Source of the DNA: DASSKF01 sp035690725
Lineage (GTDB): Bacteria; Actinomycetota; Actinomycetes; Actinomycetales; Dermatophilaceae
Length of the DNA: 15,107 bases
Direction: 5' to 3'
NCBI GenBank assembly: GCA_035690725.1
Contig: DASSKF010000070.1
Location: 1-15,107 of the forward strand
Of the stretch, positions 7,451 through 14,233 are shown piece after piece. Below the pieces are notes generated by a model that was given only the letters and a program-made list of their open reading frames with translations, did no database searches and was not told the DNA's origin. The first letter of the stretch is position 1, and every line of letters begins with the position of its first letter. The translations under genes and the position numbers were made by a program.

Positions 7451-7627
7451 CGCCGCGGAGGCCCGGAACGTTACCGAACTCCCCTCCGGCTCCTCCGCCG
7501 GCTGTGCAACCGCCGTCGCACCGCGCTGCACCGTGCCGCGCCCCCTGAGCATCAATCACCGCCCGACTTGATTCCGTGGCGGCCCCACGGTAGCGGCTCG
7601 CCCCCACTTGCCGAAACCGCTCGTCGG

Positions 7628-7652
7628 GTTTAGTCCCCCGGGCCGCGGGTAG
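7628..7652 (+). promoter_or_regulatory. SigF/SigB-like stress promoter before whiB
   Basis: GTTT (7628-7631, preceded by GG), a 15-base spacer and GGGTAG (7647-7652) match the GTTT / GGGTA pattern of actinobacterial SigF/SigB-type promoters, except for the last base (usually C or T). Transcription would begin near 7659, giving a leader of about 53 bases that holds the AAGGAGG site. Inferred from consensus only. Confidence 0.5.
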
Positions 7653-7699
7653 TTCGATCGGCGTTGAGCCACAGACCGTCGTCCCTCGCGGACCGACCC

Positions 7700-7706
7700 A
7701 AGGAGG
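7700..7706 (+). promoter_or_regulatory. Ribosome binding site that fixes the TTG start of whiB
   Basis: AAGGAGG, a near-perfect match to the anti-Shine-Dalgarno, lies 5 bases before a TTG at 7712. It selects this start over the in-frame upstream TTG at 7664. Confidence 0.85.
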
Positions 7707-7711
7707 CACCG

Positions 7712-8026
7712 TTGGCTGAGATCTCTCGACTGCCCGGACCCGTCGCCGACCTGTGGGACTGGCAGTTCGAAGGAGCCTGTCGCGACGCCAGCCCCGACGT
7801 CTTCTTCCACCCCGAAGGCGAGCGGGGCCCGGCCCGACGCAACCGCGATGCGGAGGCGAAGGCCGTCTGCATGTCCTGTCCGGTGCTCCAGCAGTGCCGC
7901 CGGCACGCCCTCCAGGTGCGTGAGCCGTACGGCGTCTGGGGCGGGATGACCGAGGGAGAACGGGAGGAGATCTACGCCACGGCGCCTCCCGCCGAGGCAC
8001 CCTCGCTGTTCCCCGCCGCAAGCTGA
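7712..8026 (+). CDS. whiB3: WhiB3/WhiD-type iron-sulfur transcription regulator
   Basis: A 104-residue WhiB-like protein that binds a redox-sensitive [4Fe-4S] cluster and regulates transcription with the main sigma factor. The four cluster cysteines are Cys23, Cys53, Cys56 and Cys62 (C-x29-C-x2-C-x5-C), the same numbering as in M. tuberculosis WhiB3 when the TTG at 7712 is the start, which supports that choice. The G(V/I)WGG turn is GVWGG at 74-78. The opening LPGPVADLWDWQ and the FFHPEGERG stretch (31-39) resemble WhiB3 more than other WhiB classes. It lies divergent to sigD, as in mycobacteria. The rare TTG start may keep expression modest. A hairpin terminator follows 54 bases downstream. 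Streptomyces calls the equivalent gene whiD. Confidence 0.93.
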   Translation: MAEISRLPGPVADLWDWQFEGACRDASPDVFFHPEGERGPARRNRDAEAKAVCMSCPVLQQCRRHALQVREPYGVWGGMTEGEREEIYATAPPAEAPSLFPAAS

Positions 8027-8079
8027 TCCCGCGACGGGGTCGACCCACCCGGTCGGGTCATCGCACCGCGTCCCGCACG

Positions 8080-8111
8080 AAGGGCCGTCACCGGACTCGG
8101 TGGCGGCCCTT
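8080..8111 (+). terminator. Hairpin terminator after whiB
   Basis: AAGGGCCGTCACC (8080-8092), a 6-base loop, and GGTGGCGGCCCTT (8099-8111) form a 13-bp stem with one G-U pair. There is no T-run after it, which is common for actinobacterial terminators. It separates whiB from the S4-domain gene. Confidence 0.75.
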
Positions 8112-8135
8112 GCGCGCACCTGATGGGATGAGCCC

Positions 8136-8420
8136 GTGAACGACGTGACCGACCGCTTGCCCGACGACCACCCGGACCCCGCCACCGGGCGGGTCGACCC
8201 GGCCGTACCCCAGCAGGTGATGATCCGCGACCAGGCGATCAAGCTGGGCCAGCTGCTCAAGCTGGCCGGTTTCGTCGAGGACGGCGTCATGGCCCGTCAG
8301 CTGATCGAGGACGGGCTCGTGCGGGTCGACGGCCAGGTGGAACGGCGCCGGGGCCGCCAGGTGGAGCTCGGCAGCCACGTCGACGTGGACGGCACGGTCA
8401 TCCGCGTCATGAGCGGCTGA
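8136..8420 (+). CDS. Small S4-domain RNA-binding protein (YbcJ-like)
   Basis: A 94-residue protein made of an acidic, Pro-rich N-terminus (about 1-25) and one S4 RNA-binding domain (about 29-92). The S4 pattern is clear: IKLGQLLKLAGFVEDG (35-50), then ARQLIEDGLVRVDGQVERRRGRQV, with the typical helix-turn and Lys/Arg-rich loop. Single-S4 proteins of this size (YbcJ, RqcP and relatives) bind structured RNA or ribosomal subunits; the exact partner here is unknown. It starts at a GTG with only a weak GATGGG element before it. It lies between two hairpin terminators, so it is a single-gene unit. No catalytic domain is fused to it, which rules out a pseudouridine synthase or a tyrosyl-tRNA synthetase. 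Confidence 0.85.
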   Translation: MNDVTDRLPDDHPDPATGRVDPAVPQQVMIRDQAIKLGQLLKLAGFVEDGVMARQLIEDGLVRVDGQVERRRGRQVELGSHVDVDGTVIRVMSG

Positions 8421-8464
8421 GCGACGGAGCAGCTGCGCCGTTCCCGACGCCGAGCGGACAGCAG

Positions 8465-8499
8465 GAGGGCCCCGCACCCGGTCCGGGTGCGGGGCCCTC
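8465..8499. terminator. Bidirectional terminator between the S4 gene and groEL
   Basis: A perfect 15-bp inverted repeat, GAGGGCCCCGCACCC (8465-8479) and its complement (8485-8499), with a 5-base loop. It lies between the convergent ends of the S4-domain gene (8420) and groEL (8523) and can serve both strands. One of the strongest stems in the window. Confidence 0.9.
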
Positions 8500-8522
8500 G
8501 TGCGTCGAGGAGGACTCGGCGC

Positions 8523-10136
<1,614 letters not shown>

Positions 10137-10158
10137 GGGATTCCTTCACTCTCGTTCC

Positions 10159-10207
10159 GATCTTTGGGGCGTTTCCGCGGCCATGGCCGCGGAAACGTCC
10201 CAAGATC
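10159..10207. repeat. Large hairpin just upstream of groEL
   Basis: A 49-base inverted repeat. The core 10170-10197 is a perfect 28-bp palindrome centred on GGCCATGGCC; the outer arms (GATCTTTGGGG / TCCCAAGATC) extend it to about 23 paired bases with one G-U and one bulge. Its base is 11 bases upstream of the groEL ribosome binding site on the minus-strand message. A 12-codon frame starts at an ATG in the tip (10184) and stops at 10146 in the groEL Shine-Dalgarno, but it has no ribosome binding site of its own. Confidence 0.85.
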
Positions 10208-10230
10208 TGCCTCAGTGCGGGGGTATGCCC

Positions 10231-10274
10231 GCGCCCCGGCCCGCACCTGCCCTGCAGGTACGTGGCCGGGGCGC
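10231..10274. terminator. Hairpin after groES, terminator- or processing-like
   Basis: Outer stem GCGCCCCGGCC (10231-10241) with GGCCGGGGCGC (10264-10274), 11 bp, and inner stem ACCTGC/GCAGGT (10245-10250, 10254-10259), separated by a small internal loop. It begins 30 bases after the groES stop on the minus strand. No T-run follows. It may partly terminate transcription or protect the groES message, making GroES more abundant than GroEL. Confidence 0.75.
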
Positions 10275-10303
10275 GTCATACGAGGATGTCGCTGGTCCGC
10301 GAC

Positions 10304-10600
10304 TTACTTCTGGACGACCGCGAGGACGTCGCGGGCGGAGAGGATGAGCAGCTCCTCGCCGCTGTACTTGACCTCGGTGCCGCCGTACTTGCTGTAGATG
10401 ACCTTGTCGCCGACAGCGACGTCGAGCGGCACGCGGTTGCCGTTGTCGTCGATGCGGCCCGGACCGATCGCCAGGACCTCGCCCTCCTGGGGCTTCTCCT
10501 TGGCGGTGTCCGGAATCACGAGGCCGGAAGCCGTGGTCTGCTCGGCCTCGACGGCCTTGACGACGATGCGGTCTTCGAGCGGCTTGATGGAAACCGACAC
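10304..10600 (-). CDS. groES: Co-chaperonin GroES (10 kDa)
   Basis: A 98-residue lid of the GroEL chamber. The frame opens further upstream, but the true start is the GTG at 10600: the protein then begins with MSVSIKPLEDRIVVKAV, as in all GroES, and AGGGAAGG lies about 7 bases before it. The mobile loop that binds GroEL is EAEQTTASGLVIPDTAKEKP (about 17-36), and the conserved GEVLAIGPGR and VGDKVIYSKYGGTEVKY strands follow. It is the first gene of the groES-groEL operon, with an approximately 136-base leader after the CIRCE-controlled promoter. Confidence 0.97.
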   Translation of the reverse strand: MSVSIKPLEDRIVVKAVEAEQTTASGLVIPDTAKEKPQEGEVLAIGPGRIDDNGNRVPLDVAVGDKVIYSKYGGTEVKYSGEELLILSARDVLAVVQK

Positions 10601-10710
10601 GGTGTGACCTTCCCTTCGGGACATGTCGAGTGGACAGTGCTGATGGATGAACACGCGCGTGGGTTCCGGCCCTGTCGCCGTCGCGGGGGTCGACATGATC
10701 GGGTGACACG

Positions 10711-10737
10711 CTGGCACTTGCCGGTGGCGAGTGCCAA
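10711..10737 (-). promoter_or_regulatory. CIRCE operator, downstream copy (HrcA site)
   Basis: Inverted repeat of 9-9-9 layout: CTGGCACTT (10711-10719), 9-base spacer, GAGTGCCAA (10729-10737). It is close to the consensus TTAGCACTC-N9-GAGTGCTAA; the GAGTGCCAA arm differs at one position and the other arm at three. It lies at the predicted transcription start of groES. Confidence 0.85.
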
Positions 10738-10742
10738 GTCCG

Positions 10743-10772
10743 AATCTAGGTCGCCGGTTAGCACTCGGTCAA
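10743..10772 (-). promoter_or_regulatory. groES-groEL promoter
   Basis: On the minus strand TTGACC (10772-10767) as -35, an 18-base spacer and TAGATT (10748-10743) as -10. Transcription should begin near 10736. The -35 box lies in the spacer of the upstream CIRCE and the start lies at the downstream CIRCE, so bound HrcA would block polymerase at both ends. Confidence 0.75.
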
Positions 10773-10784
10773 CTCGAGTGCCAA
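10758..10784 (-). promoter_or_regulatory. CIRCE operator, upstream copy (HrcA site)
   Basis: TTAGCACTC (10758-10766), 9-base spacer, GAGTGCCAA (10776-10784): matches the CIRCE consensus at 17 of 18 arm positions. It overlaps the predicted -35 box of the groES promoter. It is bound by HrcA, whose gene is not in this window. Confidence 0.93.
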
Positions 10785-10925
10785 TCCCCGGTCACAAGGG
10801 GGCGGTCAGCCGGGTTCTCACGGCCGACTCCTCGGTGCTCCAGGTGGGGGCACCTCCCGCTTGCGGGGGATCGCTTCGCGAGGGGGGTACCTCCCGCTTG
10901 CGGGGGAGCCTCACACACATCGTCG
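10785..10925. repeat. Gap between groES promoter and prs with two short hairpin repeats
   Basis: Two copies of a 19-base motif ACCTCCCGCTTGCGGGGGA at 10852-10870 and 10889-10907, 37 bases apart. Each folds into a small CCCGC-tt-GCGGG stem. Between them TCGC-ttc-GCGA (about 10871-10880) forms another. They follow the stop of prs (10926) on the minus strand and probably help to terminate it. The motif looks like a dispersed REP-type element, but that cannot be tested from one window. No gene is seen in this gap. Confidence 0.75.
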
Positions 10926-11906
10926 TCAGCCGATCGGCAGGCGGGGCTGCGGCGGCGCGTGCGTGGGGTCCACGCCGTCGAACAGGCTGCTCACCGACTC
11001 CCCGGCGTGGATCCGGGCGATCGCCTCGGCGAACAGGCCGGACACCGACCGCACCTGCAGCTCGGGCCAGTCGGCCGGCGGCGGCACGGTGTCGGTCGTG
11101 ACGACCTCGGAGATCATCGGGTGGCAGCGCAGCCGCTCCACCGCCGGTCCGGTGAACAGGCCGTGGGTGCACGCGACGGCGGCCGACGGGCACCCGCGCT
11201 CGGCGAGCTTGTCGAGCAGCTGCACGATCGACCCGCCCGTGGCGATCTCGTCGTCGAGCACGATCGCCCGCTTGCCGTCCACGTCGCCGACGATGGCGTC
11301 GATGACCACCCGGTCGTCGGCCACCCGCTGCTTGGCCCCCGCCGCCACCGGCAGCGCCAGCAGCCGGGCGAACTGGGTCGCCGTCTTGGCGTTGCCGAGG
11401 TCGGGCGAGACGACCACCGTGTCGGTGAGGTCCTGGTCCCGGAAGTGGTCGGCCAGGATCCCGATGGCGGTCAGGTGGTCGACCGGCATCGAGAAGAAGC
11501 CGTGCACCTGCGGCGCGTGCAGCGCCATCGTCAGCGCCCGGTCGGCCCCGGTGGTGTCGAGCAGGTCGGCGACCATCCGCCCGCCGAGGGAGATCCGCGA
11601 GGCGTCCTTCTTGTCCGAGCGCGCGTAGGCGTAGTGCGGCATCACCGCCGTGATCTGTGCCGCCGAGGCACCCCGCGCCGCGTCGATCATCAGCAGCAGC
11701 TCCATCAGGTGCTCCTGCGTCGGCGGGCACAGGGGCTGCACGAGGTAGACGTCGCGCTGGCGACAGTTCGCCAGCAGCTGCGCCTGCAGGCAGTCGTTGC
11801 TGAACCGCCGGATGTCCACCGGCGACAGCTCGACGCCCAGGTGGTCACAGATGCGGGCGGCCAGCGCACGGTGGGCGCTGCCGGAGAAGACGACGATCTC
11901 ACGCAC
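10926..11906 (-). CDS. prs: Ribose-phosphate pyrophosphokinase (PRPP synthetase), divergent type
   Basis: Makes PRPP from ribose 5-phosphate and ATP for nucleotide, His and Trp synthesis. With the GTG at 11906 it has 326 residues and begins MREIVVFSGSAHRALA, as the family does; CCGGAG lies 6 bases before. A further in-frame GTG at 11957 lacks a ribosome site and would span a possible -10 box, so I reject it. Family marks are MELLLMIDAARGASA (68-82), LTMALH with catalytic His130, VVVSPDLGNAK (164-174) and the PRPP loop VLDDEIATGGS (216-226). It is divergent: FSND replaces FSDGE, YARSDKKDASRIS replaces YGYARQDRK, and the loop has TGGS where classical enzymes have TAGT. It is not next to glmU, the usual actinobacterial prs site, so it may be a second paralogue. 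Catalysis is likely but allosteric behaviour may differ. Confidence 0.9.
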   Translation of the reverse strand: MREIVVFSGSAHRALAARICDHLGVELSPVDIRRFSNDCLQAQLLANCRQRDVYLVQPLCPPTQEHLMELLLMIDAARGASAAQITAVMPHYAYARSDKKDASRISLGGRMVADLLDTTGADRALTMALHAPQVHGFFSMPVDHLTAIGILADHFRDQDLTDTVVVSPDLGNAKTATQFARLLALPVAAGAKQRVADDRVVIDAIVGDVDGKRAIVLDDEIATGGSIVQLLDKLAERGCPSAAVACTHGLFTGPAVERLRCHPMISEVVTTDTVPPPADWPELQVRSVSGLFAEAIARIHAGESVSSLFDGVDPTHAPPQPRLPIG

Positions 11907-11946
11907 GCGGGGCTCCGGAGGTGGCTCGGCCGGTCGGGACGCCCCG

Positions 11947-11952
11947 AGCCTA
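11947..11952 (-). promoter_or_regulatory. Possible -10 box of prs
   Basis: TAGGCT on the minus strand fits TANNNT, with transcription expected near 11940 and a leader of about 34 bases before the GTG at 11906. No good -35 is visible. It supports the shorter prs start. Confidence 0.35.
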
Positions 11953-12010
11953 ACCACCGCGGGCCGCCGGGCGACGGGAGGCTGCGCGGCCGTGCGCGAG
12001 GATGGGGGCC

Positions 12011-13234
12011 ATGGACCTGCGCACCGTCGAGCGGCTCGTCTCGGGCGAGGGCTGGGGGCTGCTCCAGTCCCTCCCGCCGTATGACGAGTCCTCGGCCATG
12101 GTGCTCGCCGAGCGTCTGCGTGCGGCCGGCTTCGACGCGGACCTGGTCTCGGCGGCCCTCACCCAGTCGCGGCTGCGGGCCAGGGCGGTGGGCAAGTTCG
12201 GGACGTTCGCCGCCGGGATGATGTTCACCGCCGACGGCCTCGAGCAGGCGACCCGGATGCCGGTCGCCGCCCGGCACGCCCAGCGGTTCCGCGACGCAGG
12301 CGTACAGCACGTCTGGGACCTCGGCTGCGGCATCGGCTCGGACGCCATGGCGCTGGCCGGCCTCGACCTCGCGGTGACCGCGATCGACGCCGACGAGGTG
12401 ACCGCCGCCGTCGCGGGGGTGAACCTGCGGCACTGGCCCCGGGGGCGCAGCCGGGTGGGCCGGGTGGAGGACACGCGGTTCCCGTCCGGGGAGGCCGGCC
12501 GCCGGGTCGGCGGCTGGCTCGACCCCGCCCGTCGCACGCCGGGGATAGCGGACGTGCAGGGCCGCACCCGCCGGGTCTTCCGCCTGGACCAGCTGACGCC
12601 CTCCTGGGACACCGTCCGGGACGTCGCCGCCGCGCTGCCCGCCGTGGGAGCCAAGCTGAGCCCCTCCTTCCCGCACGGCTCGGTGCCACCGGGCAGCGAG
12701 GCGCAGTGGACGTCATACGGGGGTGAGGTCGTGGAGTGCACCATCTGGTGGGGATCGCTGGTGCGACGCCCCGGGCGCAGCGCGCTGGTGCTGGACGGGG
12801 ACCGCGCGGACCTCGTCACGGCGCCGCAGGCGGACCCCGACGTGCCGTGGGTGGAGTCGTTGGACCGGATGGGTGAGTGGCTCTACGAGCCGGACCGGGC
12901 GGTCATCCGGGCCGGGCTGACCGGCGCCCTGACCGCCACGACCGGCGGCGCGGAGCTCGACTCGGGCGTCGGCTACGTGGCGTCGGCGCAGGTGGTCGAG
13001 GTGCCGTGGGCGAAGCGCTTCCGGGTCTCCGACGCGCTGCCGCTCAACGTGAAGGGGCTGCGGGCGCTGCTGCGCGACCGCGGCATCGGGCGGCTGACGA
13101 TCAAGAAGCGCGGCGTGAGCGTCGAGCCGGAGCAGCTGCGCCGGCAGCTGCGGCTGCGCGGGGACGCGGAGGCCACCATCGTGCTGAGCCGGGTGCAGGG
13201 GCGGCCGGTCGTCCTCGTCGTGCACCCGGCGTGA
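12011..13234 (+). CDS. Class I SAM-dependent methyltransferase with THUMP-like C-terminal domain
   Basis: A 407-residue protein divergent from prs. The ATG at 12011 is chosen because GAGG and a G-run lie just upstream, while the ATG at 12002 has nothing comparable. The N-terminal ~85 residues are helical and resemble the region before the Rossmann fold in this family. SAM-binding motif I is VWDLGCGIGSDAMALA (101-116), with acidic Asp126 (TAIDADEV) after strand 2. A DPARR motif (171-175) stands where the catalytic loop is expected. The C-terminal ~70 residues, with VKGLRALLRDRGIGRLTIKKRG, fit the THUMP-like domain, which suggests an RNA substrate such as tRNA or rRNA. The precise target is unknown. 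Common in actinobacteria as a hypothetical methyltransferase. Confidence 0.88.
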   Translation: MDLRTVERLVSGEGWGLLQSLPPYDESSAMVLAERLRAAGFDADLVSAALTQSRLRARAVGKFGTFAAGMMFTADGLEQATRMPVAARHAQRFRDAGVQHVWDLGCGIGSDAMALAGLDLAVTAIDADEVTAAVAGVNLRHWPRGRSRVGRVEDTRFPSGEAGRRVGGWLDPARRTPGIADVQGRTRRVFRLDQLTPSWDTVRDVAAALPAVGAKLSPSFPHGSVPPGSEAQWTSYGGEVVECTIWWGSLVRRPGRSALVLDGDRADLVTAPQADPDVPWVESLDRMGEWLYEPDRAVIRAGLTGALTATTGGAELDSGVGYVASAQVVEVPWAKRFRVSDALPLNVKGLRALLRDRGIGRLTIKKRGVSVEPEQLRRQLRLRGDAEATIVLSRVQGRPVVLVVHPA

Positions 13235-13338
13235 GCCGGCGCCCGCCACGCCGCTCGCCTGCGGCATCCCGGGCGGGAACGTCGGCCGATGGCGGGTCGC
13301 GGTGCTCGTTCGCGAGAACGTTCCCGCAAGCGAGCACC
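13235..13338. terminator. Hairpins between methyltransferase gene and rbsK
   Basis: A small stem GCCGC-N6-GCGGC (13250-13265) follows the methyltransferase stop. A larger one has arms GGTGCTCG (13301-13308) and CGAGCACC (13331-13338), with further imperfect pairing inside and an AACGTT centre. As the genes converge, the second stem may stop transcription from both sides. Confidence 0.6.
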
Positions 13339-13339
13339 G

Positions 13340-13377
13340 GTTGTCGTGACCAGGTGCCGTTGTCGTGACCGGGTGCG
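13340..13377. repeat. Two tandem 19-bp direct repeats
   Basis: GTTGTCGTGACCAGGTGCC (13340-13358) is followed directly by GTTGTCGTGACCGGGTGCG (13359-13377), 2 mismatches in 19. A third, decayed unit (GTCGTCGTGGGC, from 13379) may follow. It is next to the 13301-13338 stem. Function unknown. Confidence 0.75.
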
Positions 13378-13401
13378 AGTCGTCGTGGGCGACGCGTCGG
13401 C

Positions 13402-14232
13402 TCAGAGCTCGCCGTCGGGCTGGGCGCCCGCGTGCCGCACGGCGTCCGCCCCGGCGGCCAGGGCCCGCTGCAGCGCCTCGGTTCGCTCGACCCCGGCGGC
13501 GAGGGCCGCGGCGAGCGCCCCACAGAACGCGTCACCGGCCCCGGTCGTGTCCACCACCTCGCCCTCGGGGACCGGCACCCCGTCAGCCGGTGTGCCGTCC
13601 CACGCCGCCCCGGCGGCCCCGAAGGTGACGAGCACCGACCGGGGCACGAGGTCGGAGTCGGCCAGCAGCAGCGCCTCGTGCTCGTTGACGACGGCGACGT
13701 CCACGGCGGCGACCGCCTCGGGCGCGAGTGCCGCCCAGGGCGAGACGTTGACCAGCACGGTCGCGCCCGCCCGACCGGCCCGGCCGATCGCGCGCTCGAC
13801 CACGTCGAGCGGGACCTCCAGCTGCAGCAGGACGACGTCGCCGCCGCCGAGGGCGTCCACCGGCGCGAGGTCCTCGGCCGCCAGCTCGGCGTTGGCGCCG
13901 GGCACGACGATGATCGTGTTCTCCCCCGCTGCGTCGACGGTGATGACCGCCCGGCCCGTGGGAGCGGTGGCCGACCGGCGGACGTGCGACACGTCGACTC
14001 CCGCGGCGGTCAGCCGCTCGAGGTGGGCCCGGCCGTCCTCGTCCTCCCCCACGCAGCCGAGCATCGTGACCTCGGCGCCGGCCGCACGGGCGGCCATGGC
14101 CTGGTTGGCGCCCTTCCCACCGGCCAGCCGGCCGCCGCTCTCGCCGAGGATCGTCTCCCCGGGACCAGGGTGGCGCTCCACCCGGGTGACGTGGTCGACG
14201 TTGAGCGAGCCGACGGTGACGACGCGCCCCAC
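13402..14232 (-). CDS. rbsK: Ribokinase (PfkB family)
   Basis: Phosphorylates ribose to ribose 5-phosphate in the cytoplasm. With the GTG at 14232 it has 276 residues, starting MGRVVTVGSLNVDHV as the family does, with GAGGGG about 8 bases before; the frame is open far upstream but that part only overlaps the nucleoside hydrolase gene. PfkB marks are GGRLAGGKGANQA (33-45) for the sugar and DTTGAGDAFCGAL (228-240) with the anion hole GAGD and catalytic Asp234. Somewhat shorter than the usual ~300 residues: the region between the central sheet and the DTTGAGD motif is compact. It starts 1 base after the nucleoside hydrolase stop, so the two are one operon and the ribose most likely comes from nucleosides, although other PfkB sugars cannot be excluded. 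Confidence 0.92.
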   Translation of the reverse strand: MGRVVTVGSLNVDHVTRVERHPGPGETILGESGGRLAGGKGANQAMAARAAGAEVTMLGCVGEDEDGRAHLERLTAAGVDVSHVRRSATAPTGRAVITVDAAGENTIIVVPGANAELAAEDLAPVDALGGGDVVLLQLEVPLDVVERAIGRAGRAGATVLVNVSPWAALAPEAVAAVDVAVVNEHEALLLADSDLVPRSVLVTFGAAGAAWDGTPADGVPVPEGEVVDTTGAGDAFCGALAAALAAGVERTEALQRALAAGADAVRHAGAQPDGEL

Positions 14233-14233
14233 C

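Larger units (their letters stand above)
7451..7711. other. Divergent sigD / whiB control region
   Basis: This 261-base region separates divergent sigD and whiB (the left ~100 bases would be coding if sigD starts at 7552). For sigD (minus strand) possible -10 boxes are TACCGT (7592-7587) and TAACGT (7473-7468), both without a strong -35. A 6-bp inverted repeat CCGTGG/CCACGG (7574-7579 and 7585-7590, 5-base gap) lies just after the first box and could be an operator. For whiB the plus strand holds a GTTT-N15-GGGTAG promoter at 7628-7652. All assignments here are by eye. Confidence 0.4.

Noticed and set aside
7451..7552. Longer sigD starting at ATG 7552
   Set aside because: Adds low-complexity sequence without family similarity; not excluded, since neither start has a good ribosome site.
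7664..7711. Longer WhiB protein starting at TTG 7664
   Set aside because: AAGGAGG sits before TTG 7712, and that start gives the WhiB3 cysteine numbering.
10601..10717. N-terminal extension of groES from an upstream start at 10717
   Set aside because: It would run through a CIRCE operator and the leader; the GTG at 10600 has a ribosome site and gives the standard GroES N-terminus.
13235..13401. CRISPR array in the repeat-bearing gap
   Set aside because: Repeats are directly adjacent without spacers, and no cas gene is in the window.
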